A model generated the notes under the pieces. That model ran no database searches and had not been told where the DNA came from. It worked only from the letters and a program-made list of their open reading frames with translations. This document shows, one piece after another, positions 42,093 through 52,711 of a stretch of 64,000 nt of DNA; position 1 is the stretch's first letter, and the number at the start of each line of letters is the position of its first letter. The position numbers and the translations under genes are program-made. Source of the stretch: Alphaproteobacteria bacterium (GTDB lineage Bacteria; Pseudomonadota; Alphaproteobacteria; Rhizobiales; Rhizobiaceae); the NCBI GenBank assembly GCA_018823835.1, contig JAHJHT010000010.1, forward strand, positions 132,245 to 196,244. Direction: 5' to 3'.

Positions 42093-43046
42093 TCAGGAGT
42101 GGCCGACCGTCCCGGCCGTCAGGATGCGCAGCACGGCGACCGCTTCCTCGCCGCTGGTGCGCGGCGCTGATCGCGTTTTCATGCAGGACAGGAAGTGCTC
42201 AAGCTCACGCGTCAGCGGCATGCCCTGCTCGACCTCGACATAGGACGGCTCGTTGTTGGTGAAGGCCCACTGGCCGCTGTCCTGCCATACCGCGTGGCGG
42301 TAGACGGCGAGCTTCTTCTCCCACGGCTCGACGTCGTCGAACACCGCCATCGACTTGGTACCCACGACGGTGAGGCGCCGCTCGCGGTAGGGGTTGAGGC
42401 GCGAGGTGAAGAGATGGCTGCGCATGCCGTTCGGGAACCGCATGTGCAAATGCGCGAAGTCGGACAGGTGGTCGAGCAGCGCCGCGCCCTCGCCGCGCAC
42501 CTCGATCGGCTCGCTGCCGGTTATCGCCAGGATCATCGACAGGTCGTGCGGCGCCAGATCCCAAAGCGCGTCGTTCTCGGTGTGGAATTTGCCGAGCCCC
42601 AGCCGGTGCGAATGGATGTACTTGACCTCGCCGAGTTCGCCGGCGTCGATCAGTTCCTTCAGTCGCTCGAAGGCCGGGTGGAAGCGCAAGACGTGGCCGA
42701 CCATGAATACGCGCTTGTTGGCGTTGGCCGCGGCAACCGCCCGTTCTCCGTCGGCGACGGTCAGCGCGATCGGCTTCTCGACAAGCACGTCCTTGCCGGC
42801 CTCAACGGCGCGGATTGCGAGTTCGGCGTGATACTGCGGCGGCAGCGCCATGACGATCCCGTCGACATCCTCACGCGAAAACAGTTCGTCAGGACTGATG
42901 GCAAGGCAGGACTGCTCGCTGGCAAAGCCTTCCGCACGCGCGCCATTGGCGTCGGACACGGCGTGCAGCGCGCCGAGTGCCTTCAGGGTGCGGATATGGT
43001 TGGAGCCCCAGTACCCGCATCCAAGGACTGCAATACGCGGTTTCAT
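42093..43046 (-). CDS. Gfo/Idh/MocA-family oxidoreductase
   Basis: 317 residues. N-terminal NAD(P) Rossmann domain VLGCGYWGSNHIRTLKAL, and the family E-K-P motif in VLVEKPIALTVADGE. The C-terminal domain shows GLGKFHTENDALWDLAPHDLSMILAI, a pattern found in nucleotide-sugar 3-dehydrogenases of the WlbA type (oxidation of UDP-HexNAcA derivatives). ATG 43046 follows a TTG. It is a single gene whose neighbours give no pathway; polysaccharide sugar synthesis is a reasonable but unproven guess. Confidence 0.85.
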   Translation of the reverse strand: MKPRIAVLGCGYWGSNHIRTLKALGALHAVSDANGARAEGFASEQSCLAISPDELFSREDVDGIVMALPPQYHAELAIRAVEAGKDVLVEKPIALTVADGERAVAAANANKRVFMVGHVLRFHPAFERLKELIDAGELGEVKYIHSHRLGLGKFHTENDALWDLAPHDLSMILAITGSEPIEVRGEGAALLDHLSDFAHLHMRFPNGMRSHLFTSRLNPYRERRLTVVGTKSMAVFDDVEPWEKKLAVYRHAVWQDSGQWAFTNNEPSYVEVEQGMPLTRELEHFLSCMKTRSAPRTSGEEAVAVLRILTAGTVGHS

Positions 43047-43277
43047 CAATTGCCAACTCAGGATTATGCTGCGGACACATAAAGGCGCGGGGCCGCTAAC
43101 TCAAGCCCGCCGTCGCCGCCAGGCCGCGCCCGGTCGATTTGCCGCGCAAACTAGTGGCCGCATCGCCGTTGCGCGCTTGACAGGCCCGCCGCTGCGCCAC
43201 TATATCCGCCCGACCTTGGCGAACGCCTCGACATGCCCCCTCCACCTTGGGATGCGTTTCGGGCCTTCCGCCGCCCT

Positions 43278-43354
43278 GGCGGGGTAGCTCAGTTGGTTAG
43301 AGCACGGGAATCATAATCCTGGGGTCGGGGGTTCAAGTCCCTCTCCCGCTACCA
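43278..43354 (+). tRNA. tRNA-Met (CAU), elongator
   Basis: 77 nt including encoded CCA. Acceptor GGCGGGG / TCCCGCT, D-arm GCTC-AGTTGGTTA-GAGC, anticodon arm CGGGA-ATCATAA-TCCTG with anticodon CAU, T-arm GGGGG-TTCAAGT-CCCTC, discriminator A. The body fits elongator Met rather than the CAU-reading Ile tRNA. The acceptor stem is closed by G-U at the end. The 3' end is a typical integration target, and decayed DNA and the aio locus follow. Confidence 0.93.
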
Positions 43355-43387
43355 TTCTTCTTTACTGAAAACAGGCTATTAGCTGAT

Positions 43388-43708
43388 TTGTGGCCATCAG
43401 AAGTACCGCGGTTCCGGGTAGTGCCGCGGGAACTGTCGACTGGACTTGGCACCATCGCGGTCCAGTTCATCCTGGAAGTTGGCGGCAGCGCCTATCTGCC
43501 AATCCGAATGGTCATGCCCCAGTTGAGAAACGCTACGCTGCACCTGGTCAAGGGGGCACCGACATTCGAACGGATGGGCTGCTTAGTATACAGCAGTACA
43601 CCAGCGCATCCGGAACTGTTGAAGCTGGGACTAAAGGGGGTACGCGACGTGACAGGGCAAATCGTGGCGCAGGCCGAAAAACTGACTGCGTCCGCTTTGG
43701 CCAAGTGA
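43388..43708 (+). pseudogene. LysR-family regulator, C-terminal remnant
   Basis: About 100 residues similar in pattern to the end of a LysR effector-binding domain: GLGTIAVQFILEVGGSAYLPIRMVMPQLRNATLHLVKGAPTFERMG, then HPELLKLGLKGVRDVTGQIV. The DNA-binding N-terminal two thirds are missing, and no plausible start or ribosome-binding site precedes it. It begins 33 bp after the tRNA-Met gene, as expected for debris from an insertion or deletion at the tRNA. Confidence 0.6.
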
Positions 43709-44273
43709 CGTATAGCTTAGTTGTTTGAGGCGGACCGCTTCTCTTTGCAACATCAAGTCTTGCACCGAGTTTCGGCCAGACGACGGAAACACCCCGCGTT
43801 ACAACGATCAGCCAATCAACTCAGCCGGCAGTCGACGGTGCTCGTCCAAGTCGAGGCTACCGCAGTTTGCGGCTCTGAACCTGATGACGACTTCGGCACA
43901 ACCACGACCTCCGGGGCTATCGCAGCAATGCCTCCATTCTGGAAGCGGTTACGACTACTTTGGACAGTTACTGCGCGTTCCCGTCACCCGGCGGCTCTGA
44001 CGAACTGTCCGCTCTTGGGACAAGGCAAAGTTGCCCCGAATGTCTGGCATGAGGGCGCAACACGGAGTCCAAAATGGGGCCGGAAGCGGTCGGTCGGCTT
44101 TTATGCTCGGAGCCTCAAGTGCAGACGTTCGGAGGGAATCCGTGAAGTCTGAGTCTGGTCTGGGCCTGAGCCTAAGAATCGGGATTGGATTTGTGGCGAA
44201 GGTAGCAGCGAGCGCCGATGGTCGGTTGCCGAAAAATGTCATACGCGTTGATGGAACTGCGCAGCACCGGATC
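43709..44273. other. Non-coding, probably decayed DNA between the LysR remnant and moeA
   Basis: 565 bp with short open frames in all phases (such as 43721-44152 plus) but no motif, no ribosome-binding site and lower GC than the flanks. I cannot name any gene or element in it. Confidence 0.45.
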
Positions 44274-45563
44274 TCAATCGCAGAGCGGCTCGATGCGCAA
44301 TCTCATGCCCGGTAAGATTGCGGGCATGTCCGGAGGAAGCACTGCCGTCGCGCGCGCCATCGCCAGCGGACTGAGACTGGCGGAGGAGCCGCGTCCGAGC
44401 ATCTCGACAATGGGGAGGCCATCGGCGTCGAGCCGGCTCCATGTCACCGGAACATACTCGGTGCGTCCCTGCTTTCGGCGATAGGTGAATCCGGAAACGG
44501 CGGGCATCCACGACGCCGAGAGCTTCTGGAACCCCGCAGTCCTCTTGATCGCCGGCAAGGCGATCCGCGCGAAGGTTGCCGCCGTGGCGTAGGGGTTGCC
44601 GGGCAGACCGAAGAACAGCGCGCTGCCGATCCTGCCGACCGTCACCGGCTTGCCGGGCCGCATCGCAACCTTGAGGACTTCGAGTTCGGCATTCTCGCGC
44701 TTCAGCACATCCATCATGTGATCTTCCTCGCCGGCCGACACGCCGCCGGTGGTGATCACCACGTCGCAGCGGCGGGCCGCTTCGCTGACCATCGTACGGA
44801 TCGCTTCCGGATCGTCGGCGACGATGCCGAAATCGACGGGTTCGATCCACGGACGGTCGAGTGCCGCGCGCAGGAAGAAGCGGTTGGAATTGTAGATCTG
44901 GCCAGCGGAGAGCAGTCCTCCCGGCTCGACCAGTTCACTGCCGGTCGAGACCAGACCTATTCGGACCTTGCGCAGGACCGCGACCGACGCCGTGCCTGTG
45001 GCTGCCAGAAGAGCGATCCTCTCAGGCGTCAGCAGAGTGCCGGGTGCAGCGACAGTTGCGCCGTTCGCGACATCCTCGCCGGCAATCCGAACGTTCTGTC
45101 CGGCTGGCGGCTTCTGCGACAAGCGGACCATCGCGCCAAAGCGTTCGCAATTCTCCTGCATGACGACGGCATCGAAACCAGCGGGCAGCGGCGCGCCGGT
45201 GAAGATGCGCACGGTGCATCCCGCCGGATAGGATGAGCCGGCAATTTGACCGGCCGCGATCCTGGCGGCGACGGGGAGCTGCCAGGGACCCTTGCCGGCG
45301 AGCTCGCCAAGGCGCAACGCGTAGCCGTCCATCGCCGAATTGTCGAAGGGCGGCAGGTCAATGGAAGACGCCACCGCGTTCGCGCAGATTCGTCCTAAGG
45401 ACTCGATCAGCGGCAAGGTTTCGGTGCCGGTTACAGGAATAGCGGCGGCGATTGCCTTGGCGCCGGCGATGTCGACGGCCAGCACCTCGCCGGCTTTTCC
45501 CGCGTTACAAGTACGCTCGGCCACTGTTGGGAAAGTTGCATTGGGCAGCATGGCGCTTTTCAT
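44274..45563 (-). CDS. moeA: Molybdopterin molybdotransferase MoeA of the aio locus
   Basis: 429 residues. MoeA inserts molybdenum into adenylylated molybdopterin. Signatures: SSIDLPPFDNSAMDGYALR, VRIFTGAPLPAGFDAVVMQE, IGLVSTGSELVEPG, ITTGGVSAGEEDHM and FGLPGNPYATAATF, with the C-terminal domain IV. It lies 48 bp behind aioA on the same strand and is most likely part of that operon, supplying cofactor for arsenite oxidase; a moeA is found in the same place in other rhizobial aio clusters. ATG 45551 is an alternative start. Confidence 0.92.
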   Translation of the reverse strand: MKSAMLPNATFPTVAERTCNAGKAGEVLAVDIAGAKAIAAAIPVTGTETLPLIESLGRICANAVASSIDLPPFDNSAMDGYALRLGELAGKGPWQLPVAARIAAGQIAGSSYPAGCTVRIFTGAPLPAGFDAVVMQENCERFGAMVRLSQKPPAGQNVRIAGEDVANGATVAAPGTLLTPERIALLAATGTASVAVLRKVRIGLVSTGSELVEPGGLLSAGQIYNSNRFFLRAALDRPWIEPVDFGIVADDPEAIRTMVSEAARRCDVVITTGGVSAGEEDHMMDVLKRENAELEVLKVAMRPGKPVTVGRIGSALFFGLPGNPYATAATFARIALPAIKRTAGFQKLSASWMPAVSGFTYRRKQGRTEYVPVTWSRLDADGLPIVEMLGRGSSASLSPLAMARATAVLPPDMPAILPGMRLRIEPLCD

Positions 45564-45611
45564 CCTGCGATCAGCCCGCCGCCGGAGTGGCGGCGGGCCC
45601 GTTCGAGTGGA

Positions 45612-48083
45612 TCAGGCCGGGGTGTATTCCTTCGGCTTGAACGACAGGTGCTTCACCGAGGCCGGCGCATCCGAAATCTTGCGGATGTTGGCCCAGGTCT
45701 GCTTGTAGTTCGGCAGGACCAGTTCGTTGACGCCGGCATTGATGACGTTGCCCTGCGTGCCGCTCGGCGCGCCGAACAGCATGAAGGTCTCCTTGCGCCG
45801 CGCGGTTTCGGTCGGATAGACCATGGCCTGTGTGGCGCCGACGTCATTGTAGACTTCGACCAGATCGCCTTCCTTCAGATCCAGTTCCGCCATGTCCTCG
45901 GGATTGATCTCGATGAAGGGGAACGGATAGCGGTCGGAGACGAAGTCATTGTCCTGGTCGAGGAACCAGTTCTGCCAGTTGATGTTGGAGCGGCCGTTGT
46001 TGATCAGGAACGCGTAGCTGTCGCGCTGCTGGGTCTTGCCGGGCGCCTGCAGGCCTCGCCAGGCGCCGGCGCAGAACAGCGCCTTCTTGTCATCCCGGCC
46101 GTGGCGGTCGAACTGTCCGTCGGCGTAGAGGCGCTTGGTGCCGACAAGCTTGCCGTCCTTGAAGTCCACCACCGGTTCCTGCACGCCGTTGTTGCCCATG
46201 GCGCGCAGGCGGTCATAGGTGACGATCTCGCCGGTGTTGGCGTGGTAGCCATCCATGAAGGCGTCTTCCTCGCTCGCCCAGTCGTAGCCCTTGAACTGGT
46301 CGGCATACTCGGCCCGGCCGCCCTCGCGCAGAACCCGTTCGAGAGCCTGGGCAAGACCGGCTGCGATCAGGCAGTCGGGTTTCGCCGAACCCGGGCCGTC
46401 CATGTATTTCTCGACAAGGCGCATCCGGCGTTCGCCATTCATCGACGTGAGGTTCATCTCGCCGGATTCGACCGCCGGCAGGATGACGTGGGCCGCCTGG
46501 CCGATCTGGCTGTGGATGATGTCGACGTTCACCGAGAAGAGACCGCCGGCGTTGATGGCCTCGACGATGGCGTCGACGAGTTCCTCGCGCGTCGCGCCGG
46601 CGCGCGCATCCATGGCTTCCTTCACCATGTTGGTGCGCTTGTTGTAGACCCGCTTGAACTCCGACGCGTTGAGCGTCGTCTTGTAGTGGTCATTGGCCCA
46701 GATGTGATGCACCTTGCCCTGGCCGGAAATGATCAGCTGGTCGATATAGGGTGCCGGCCGGCCGACATGTCCGTCCGAAGGCCGCATGTAGCCTTCCTGG
46801 TGGCCGCCGAGCCGGCAGACGCCGCCGCCCTCGCGCCCGATGTTGCCGGTCGCCAGGCCGATGTTCACCAGCGCGCCGACCGTGCGGTAGTTGTCATTGC
46901 CCCAGATGATGCCCTTCTCGTAGGCGGTCACGCATTTGCGGCGCGCGCCGTCATCCTTCGGCTTGGCGATCCACTCGGCCGCCTTGACGATATCGGCCTC
47001 CGGAATGCCGCAGATCTCCGCGCCCTCGGCGAGCGACATGCGGCACGCCTCGCGCGCCATCTCGAAGCCGCCGAGCGCGGCCGGATGGGCGCCGTCCTCC
47101 GCCTGGGCGACGTCGCCCTGGAAGGTCGAGTTGGCGATGAAGTCCTTGTCGACCCAGCCCTGGTCGGCGATGTGGGTGAACAGCGTGTTGAACAGCGCCA
47201 GATCGGTGCCGGACTTGATGGCCAGCTGCAGCACGTTCTCCTTGCCGGCTTCCGTTTCGCAGGCGTTGACCGTCACGGTGCGGCGGGGATCGACGATGAC
47301 CACCTTGGCGCCATTGCGGATGCCTGGGACCATGTGGTTGAGGAACAGGTTCGACTGAGTTTCGAGCGGGTTGGCGCCGACCAGGAAGATCGTGTCCGTC
47401 AGCTCGTAGTCCTCATAGGCATAGTTCAGTTCGCCGACGCCCATGTCGCGGGTCGAGTGGACCTCGGAATTGTAGGCCGGGCGGTTGTGGATGCGGCAGT
47501 TCTTCACCTTCATGGAGCCGAAATAGAGTTTTCCGGTGCCCCAGGTGTTCTCGTAGCCGCCGGCGGAGCCGCCGTGATCGAACATCGCGACGAAGAGATC
47601 GTTCTCGTTGTCCTTGTCGATGACGCGCGCCGTCACCCGGGCGACCAGGTCGAGCGCATCGTCCCAGCTGGTCGGCTGCCAGGTGCCGTAGCGCCAGACC
47701 ATCGGCTCCTTGAGCCGCTGCTGCTGCGTGCCGGTCTGGTCGGAACGACGGTTCTCGGCCATGCGTGCGCCGCGCACAGAGCCGAGGCCGGAGTTCACGA
47801 CGCAATTCGGATCAGGCCGGATCACCAGATGGACGTCCTTGCCGTCCTGCTTGACGACATTATACATCGATGGCGAATACCAGGCCCCGGTCTGGGCGGA
47901 CTGCTGCTGGGAGAGGTCGACGCCGAAGGCGTTCTTGTCCGGCTCGGTTCCGCCCTGCTTGTTCACCGGCCAAGTGTAGGCATTGTAGCCGCAGCCGACG
48001 ATGCAGTAGTGGCAGGTGACGTTGTGCTTCTTTGCATCGGCCGGGATGATCGGCAGACGGTCGACGTGTCTTTTGTAAGCCAT
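45612..48083 (-). CDS. aioA: Arsenite oxidase large (molybdopterin) subunit AioA
   Basis: 823 residues, full length. AioA binds bis-MGD molybdenum and a [3Fe-4S] cluster and oxidises arsenite to arsenate in the periplasm. The cluster motif is C24-H-Y-C27-I-V-G-C31. Arsenite-oxidase features include DHGGSAGGYENTWGTGKLYF, NCRIHNRPAYNSEVHSTRDMG, GREGGGVCRLGGHQEGYMRPSDGHVGRPAPYID and the C-terminal PTETARRKETFMLFG. There is no own signal peptide; export rides on the Tat signal of AioB. GAGGGAGG precedes ATG 48083. It lies 11 bp behind aioB. Confidence 0.97.
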   Translation of the reverse strand: MAYKRHVDRLPIIPADAKKHNVTCHYCIVGCGYNAYTWPVNKQGGTEPDKNAFGVDLSQQQSAQTGAWYSPSMYNVVKQDGKDVHLVIRPDPNCVVNSGLGSVRGARMAENRRSDQTGTQQQRLKEPMVWRYGTWQPTSWDDALDLVARVTARVIDKDNENDLFVAMFDHGGSAGGYENTWGTGKLYFGSMKVKNCRIHNRPAYNSEVHSTRDMGVGELNYAYEDYELTDTIFLVGANPLETQSNLFLNHMVPGIRNGAKVVIVDPRRTVTVNACETEAGKENVLQLAIKSGTDLALFNTLFTHIADQGWVDKDFIANSTFQGDVAQAEDGAHPAALGGFEMAREACRMSLAEGAEICGIPEADIVKAAEWIAKPKDDGARRKCVTAYEKGIIWGNDNYRTVGALVNIGLATGNIGREGGGVCRLGGHQEGYMRPSDGHVGRPAPYIDQLIISGQGKVHHIWANDHYKTTLNASEFKRVYNKRTNMVKEAMDARAGATREELVDAIVEAINAGGLFSVNVDIIHSQIGQAAHVILPAVESGEMNLTSMNGERRMRLVEKYMDGPGSAKPDCLIAAGLAQALERVLREGGRAEYADQFKGYDWASEEDAFMDGYHANTGEIVTYDRLRAMGNNGVQEPVVDFKDGKLVGTKRLYADGQFDRHGRDDKKALFCAGAWRGLQAPGKTQQRDSYAFLINNGRSNINWQNWFLDQDNDFVSDRYPFPFIEINPEDMAELDLKEGDLVEVYNDVGATQAMVYPTETARRKETFMLFGAPSGTQGNVINAGVNELVLPNYKQTWANIRKISDAPASVKHLSFKPKEYTPA

Positions 48084-48094
48084 GTGATCCTCCC

Positions 48095-48616
48095 TCAGAG
48101 TACGTTTGAAAGCCGGCCGTAGAGCAGTTCGTCGACACCCTCGGCATAGATGTCGCCCTTGTCGTCGACGCGCAGCGTGTATTGCGGCAGGTTCTGCGTC
48201 GCATGGCCCCAGGTCTGCTGGCCGCCGGCCTCGCAATCGAAGACCGAATAGTGGCCCGGGCAGTTCATGGTGCGGCGCTCGGCATTGTAGCTGAGCGGAA
48301 ATCCCTGGTGCGGACACATGGTCGAGAAACCGACGATGTCACCTTCCGGGCCGACGCCGCCCTCGACCGCCTTGCCGAGTTTCAGCAAGACGCCGGGCGC
48401 GTCATCGTCGGGATAGGCGACGTCGAGCGGTTCGTTGGGCTTCAGGTCGGCGACGTTGCCGAGCCGGTTAGCCGGGTAATCGACCATCGCCATGCCGGCA
48501 GCCTTGGCTGGTTGGACCGGCAGCACCGTCGCGGTGGCGGCGCCGGCGGCGGCTAGCGCGCCGCCCCGCAGAAACTGACGACGGCCGACATCGACCATCT
48601 TGGAGCATCGTGACAT
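48095..48616 (-). CDS. aioB: Arsenite oxidase small (Rieske) subunit AioB
   Basis: 173 residues. Tat signal peptide with G-R-R-Q-F-L-R (11-17) followed by an Ala-rich hydrophobic stretch. Rieske [2Fe-2S] ligands C101, H103, C119 and H122 in CPHQGF and NCPGHYSVFD. The residues flanking the ligands are not Cys, so the disulfide found in some Rieske proteins is lacking, as in the enzyme of Rhizobium NT-26. C-terminus NLPQYTLRVDDKGDIYAEGVDELLYGRLSNVL is highly typical. GGGAGGA precedes ATG 48616. First gene of the operon behind the sigma-54 promoter at 48655. Confidence 0.96.
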   Translation of the reverse strand: MSRCSKMVDVGRRQFLRGGALAAAGAATATVLPVQPAKAAGMAMVDYPANRLGNVADLKPNEPLDVAYPDDDAPGVLLKLGKAVEGGVGPEGDIVGFSTMCPHQGFPLSYNAERRTMNCPGHYSVFDCEAGGQQTWGHATQNLPQYTLRVDDKGDIYAEGVDELLYGRLSNVL

Positions 48617-48654
48617 GCTGTCCTCCCGAATGTGTTTGCAGCACATCGGAATTG

Positions 48655-48669
48655 GCAAGTCGCGTGCCA
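48655..48669 (-). promoter_or_regulatory. Sigma-54 promoter of aioBA
   Basis: On the minus strand TGGCAC-GCGAC-TTGC is an exact match to the -24/-12 consensus. Predicted transcription start is near 48643, about 27 bp before ATG 48616. The adjacent aioR encodes a sigma-54-dependent activator with an intact GAFTGA loop. Confidence 0.9.
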
Positions 48670-48732
48670 AGTCATTTTATTCAATAAAAACAGGAGCTAA
48701 TCAGAAACCTGCAATCTTACGCCGACTTTCAT

Positions 48733-48767
48733 GTTCGAGAATCCGGACATGGTGCAGCGCCGAAGGT

Positions 48768-48781
<14 letters not shown>
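48733..48781. promoter_or_regulatory. Tandem dyads upstream of the aioBA promoter, candidate AioR sites
   Basis: GTTCGAGAATCCGGAC (48733-48748) and GTTCAGGAATCCGAAC (48766-48781) are similar imperfect palindromes 33 bp apart, about three helical turns. They lie near -97 and -130 from the predicted start, the usual place for enhancer sites. The second overlaps the last 14 bases of aioR. Confidence 0.65.
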
Positions 48782-50097
<1,316 letters not shown>

Positions 50098-50108
<11 letters not shown>

Positions 50109-51552
50109 TGCTTATCTCCGACGTGTTCCGGGGAATCGACAGGCGGATAACCGACCGGGAACCGGGTTCGCTGGACAGGCTAATTGACGCCTCCAGATCG
50201 TCGGCAATTTCGCGCACGATCCACAGGCCCAATCCGCCGCTGTCTGGCGGCACTTCCCGGTTCTTCGGATCCGTCAGGATCGACCGCGCGGATTGCGGCA
50301 TGCCGGCGCCTTCGTCGGAGACAGAGATATCGAGCCCCTGCGGGGTGACCGTAACGCAGAGTCCGACGCGCCCGTCTTCCGGTGTGGCGGCAGCGGCGTT
50401 GAGCAAGAGGTTGAGCATGGCCTGGCGTATCGGGCCCGCCGGCCAGCGGGGGTCAGTTTCCAGTCTTCCCTCCAGCCGGTAGTCCAGGCGCTGTCGCTTG
50501 CGCCGCAGTTCAGGCCGAACGAGAAGCCGGATATCGGCAAAATCCTGCTCGGCCAGCGGCCGGGCCAGCCGATCGGGGCGGTAGATCGCCAGCGCCGCCT
50601 CCACCACTTCGCGAATGCCTTGAAGACCGCGCTGGATAAGCTCTATCGAGGATTCGCGCACTGTCCGGCGGTCGCCGTGCAGGCGCAGCGTATCGACCGC
50701 ATTCATCAGCCCGCCGAGCGGATTGTTGATCTCGTGCGCCATGCCCGAGGCCAGGCGGCCGAGGCTGGCGAGCTTTTCCTCCTCGGCAAGTTGTCTGGCG
50801 AGCGCCTGCTTCTCGGCTCCCGAACGCACCAGCGCGTTGTAGGCGCGATAGACGCTGGCAGCCTCGTTGTCGGTCGATGGGAACTCGCTGTCGGCGATCG
50901 GCGTCGGCGACCCTGCGGCGGCTTCAACCATGTGCGTCTCGAGCACCTGCATCGGCCTGATCATGCCGCGCACGGCGACAAATCCGACGAAGCCCAGGAA
51001 GGCGGTGAACAGGCCGTTGGTTGCCAGCAGCGTCACCAGGATCTGCTGCCGTTCCCGAAGCAGCGAGGATACGTCGAAGACGGCATAGACGGCGCCGATC
51101 AGCTGGTCCTGGTAGGTGATATCGCGCCGCACATAACCGCTGCGTGTCTCCGGATCGATGGTCACGCCCGTGCCGTTGAACTGTCCGGCGAAGCTGGAGT
51201 CCAGCGGGCGCAGCGTCTCGCGCGCCTCCGGATCGCTCGACGCCAGCACGATTGCGTTCTTGCCGGTGACCACGGTTTCGAGCGGCAGGATGTCGTCGGC
51301 GCTCGGCTTGAGACGCTCAATGCCATCGAAAACCTCCCAGCTGTCCTCACGCAGGACCGACGGCGTGATCGAGGCGACGACGCCGTCGAGATAGGCCGAG
51401 GCCAGCCTCTGCAGATAGATCTCCTGCGTCGTCGACAGCCGGTCGAGCACGCGCTCGGAGATCAGGCCGGATACCGCCACCATCAGGATGACGACCATCG
51501 CCGGGACGCGGACAGCCAGCGGCAGGGTGCGAATGCTGGACCGGAGGCTCAC
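50098..51552 (-). CDS. aioS: Sensor histidine kinase AioS
   Basis: 484 residues from GTG 51552, which overlaps the aioX stop. Two membrane helices (about 12-32 and 171-195) enclose a periplasmic sensor domain of about 140 residues (YLDGVVASITPSVLREDSWEVFDGIERL). A HAMP-like linker leads to the H-box SGMAHEINNPLGGLM with H273 and the ATPase domain with N (MLNLLLNAAAATPEDG), G1 (VSDEGAGMP) and G2 (SGGLGLWIVREI). The order aioX-aioS-aioR is the known regulatory set in which periplasmic AioX presents arsenite to the kinase. Confidence 0.93.
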
Positions 51553-52448
51553 AGCACCCCCCGCAGCATGGCAACCTTCGTCGCGATACCGTCGAATATG
51601 GAGGGGTCGGCATTCTCGAAGCCGGTCAGCCGGAGCATACCGAGCACGCGCTGGCCTTCCTGACTTTGCGCCATCGACAAAAGGGCCCTGGTGAGGGCGT
51701 CGATCCGGCGCGAATGGGCGAGCGCCTTGCTCGTCGCCACCGGCGGAAAGCCAAGCCATTCGGATTTGCGCAGCGGCCGCGTCCTGTTCACCAGATCCGG
51801 TTCGATCTCGCGCATGACCTCCCAGACATAGCCGTCGACGCTGCCCGACTGGGCCAGTCCCGAGGCGACCGCACGGATGACGTTGCGATGGCCGTAGGTG
51901 AACATCGTCTTGCGAAAGAAGACGTCAGGATCGAGTCCCCGTTCGAAAAGCAGGGTGCGCGTGACCAGATAGCCGGAGTTCGAGTCCGGATCGGAAAAGG
52001 CATGGATATCGCCGGCGAGATCGTCGAGCGAGGTGGCCTGACGCTCCGACGAGACGATCAGGTAGGATTGATAGAGCGGCTTGCCGTTCCAGTCGGGAAC
52101 CGCAACCAGTTCGAGCTGGTCGCGATAGTGGACGAACGGATAGCCGCAGATCCACGCCGCATCGAGCTGGCCCGAAACCAGGAGCGCGGTCACCTCCTGG
52201 TAGGTTCTCCGCGTGATCAGTTCGATTTCGTAGCCGGTCTCGGTGGCCAGATAGGCCTGCAGGGCGTTCAGCAGTTCGAGGTCGTTGGTCAGGAAGACAG
52301 GCGTCAGTCCGAAGCGGATGACCTCCTGAGGCTGTGCCCGGGCAAGCCGGCCGCCGCCGGCGCACAAAGCCCCAGCTCCCGCCAGCCGCAGAGCCGCACG
52401 GCGGGACCATTTCCTCCCGGCAACATCGAGGGTCGGTAAACCCTTCAA
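51549..52448 (-). CDS. aioX: Periplasmic arsenite-binding protein AioX
   Basis: 299 residues from TTG 52448, where GGGAGGAG stands 5-6 nt upstream; ATG 52466 would add six residues but has no spacing for a ribosome-binding site. Twin-arginine-like signal (KWSRRAALRLAGAGALCAGGG). PhnD-type solute-binding fold (VIRFGLTPVFLTNDLELLNALQAYL, YQEVTALLVSGQLDAAWICGYPFV). The Cys in WICGYPF (101; 107 from ATG) corresponds to the Cys reported as essential for arsenite binding in Agrobacterium AioX. First gene of the aioXSR operon. Confidence 0.93.
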   Translation of the reverse strand: MKGLPTLDVAGRKWSRRAALRLAGAGALCAGGGRLARAQPQEVIRFGLTPVFLTNDLELLNALQAYLATETGYEIELITRRTYQEVTALLVSGQLDAAWICGYPFVHYRDQLELVAVPDWNGKPLYQSYLIVSSERQATSLDDLAGDIHAFSDPDSNSGYLVTRTLLFERGLDPDVFFRKTMFTYGHRNVIRAVASGLAQSGSVDGYVWEVMREIEPDLVNRTRPLRKSEWLGFPPVATSKALAHSRRIDALTRALLSMAQSQEGQRVLGMLRLTGFENADPSIFDGIATKVAMLRGVL

Positions 52449-52468
52449 TGAAGCTCCTCCCTTCATTC

Positions 52469-52483
52469 CCGCTACCGTAGCGG
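52469..52483. promoter_or_regulatory. 15-bp palindrome upstream of aioX
   Basis: CCGCTACCGTAGCGG is a perfect odd palindrome, 20-35 bp before the preferred aioX start, placed to act as an operator. Ten bases at its edge (TCCCGCTACC, 52467-52476) equal the 3' end of the tRNA-Met gene at 43344-43353. Confidence 0.45.
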
Positions 52484-52711
52484 AACGAACCGGCAGTTTC
52501 CATGCCGCAATCCGGACTTATCGCGCGACAGACCGGACGGTGAACTGAACCCGTGCCGATCGGATCGGCCTGAGATGTCTTCTTTCAGGCAGGAGCGTCT
52601 GCAGGCTGGAGCAGGAAGGGGCGATCACCCATTGCCGCTCCTTGTCCGCTGGTTGGTTCCTGGTCGCCTAATCGATGATAACGAAGTCAGCAGACCTTAT
52701 CAGTCTAAGAT
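52484..52711. other. Divergent intergenic region between aioX and the GntR gene
   Basis: Together with its edges this is a 325-bp gene-free stretch. It carries the aioX promoter, which I cannot localise with confidence, and ends in the GntR promoter. No ORF or RNA gene recognised. Confidence 0.4.

Noticed and set aside
43721..44152. 143-codon plus-strand ORF behind the LysR remnant
   Set aside because: Composition unlike a real protein and no start signal; treated as decayed DNA.
45648..48122. 824-codon plus-strand open frame opposite aioA
   Set aside because: Shadow of aioA; the aioA frame has complete cofactor motifs and a good ribosome-binding site, the antisense frame has none.
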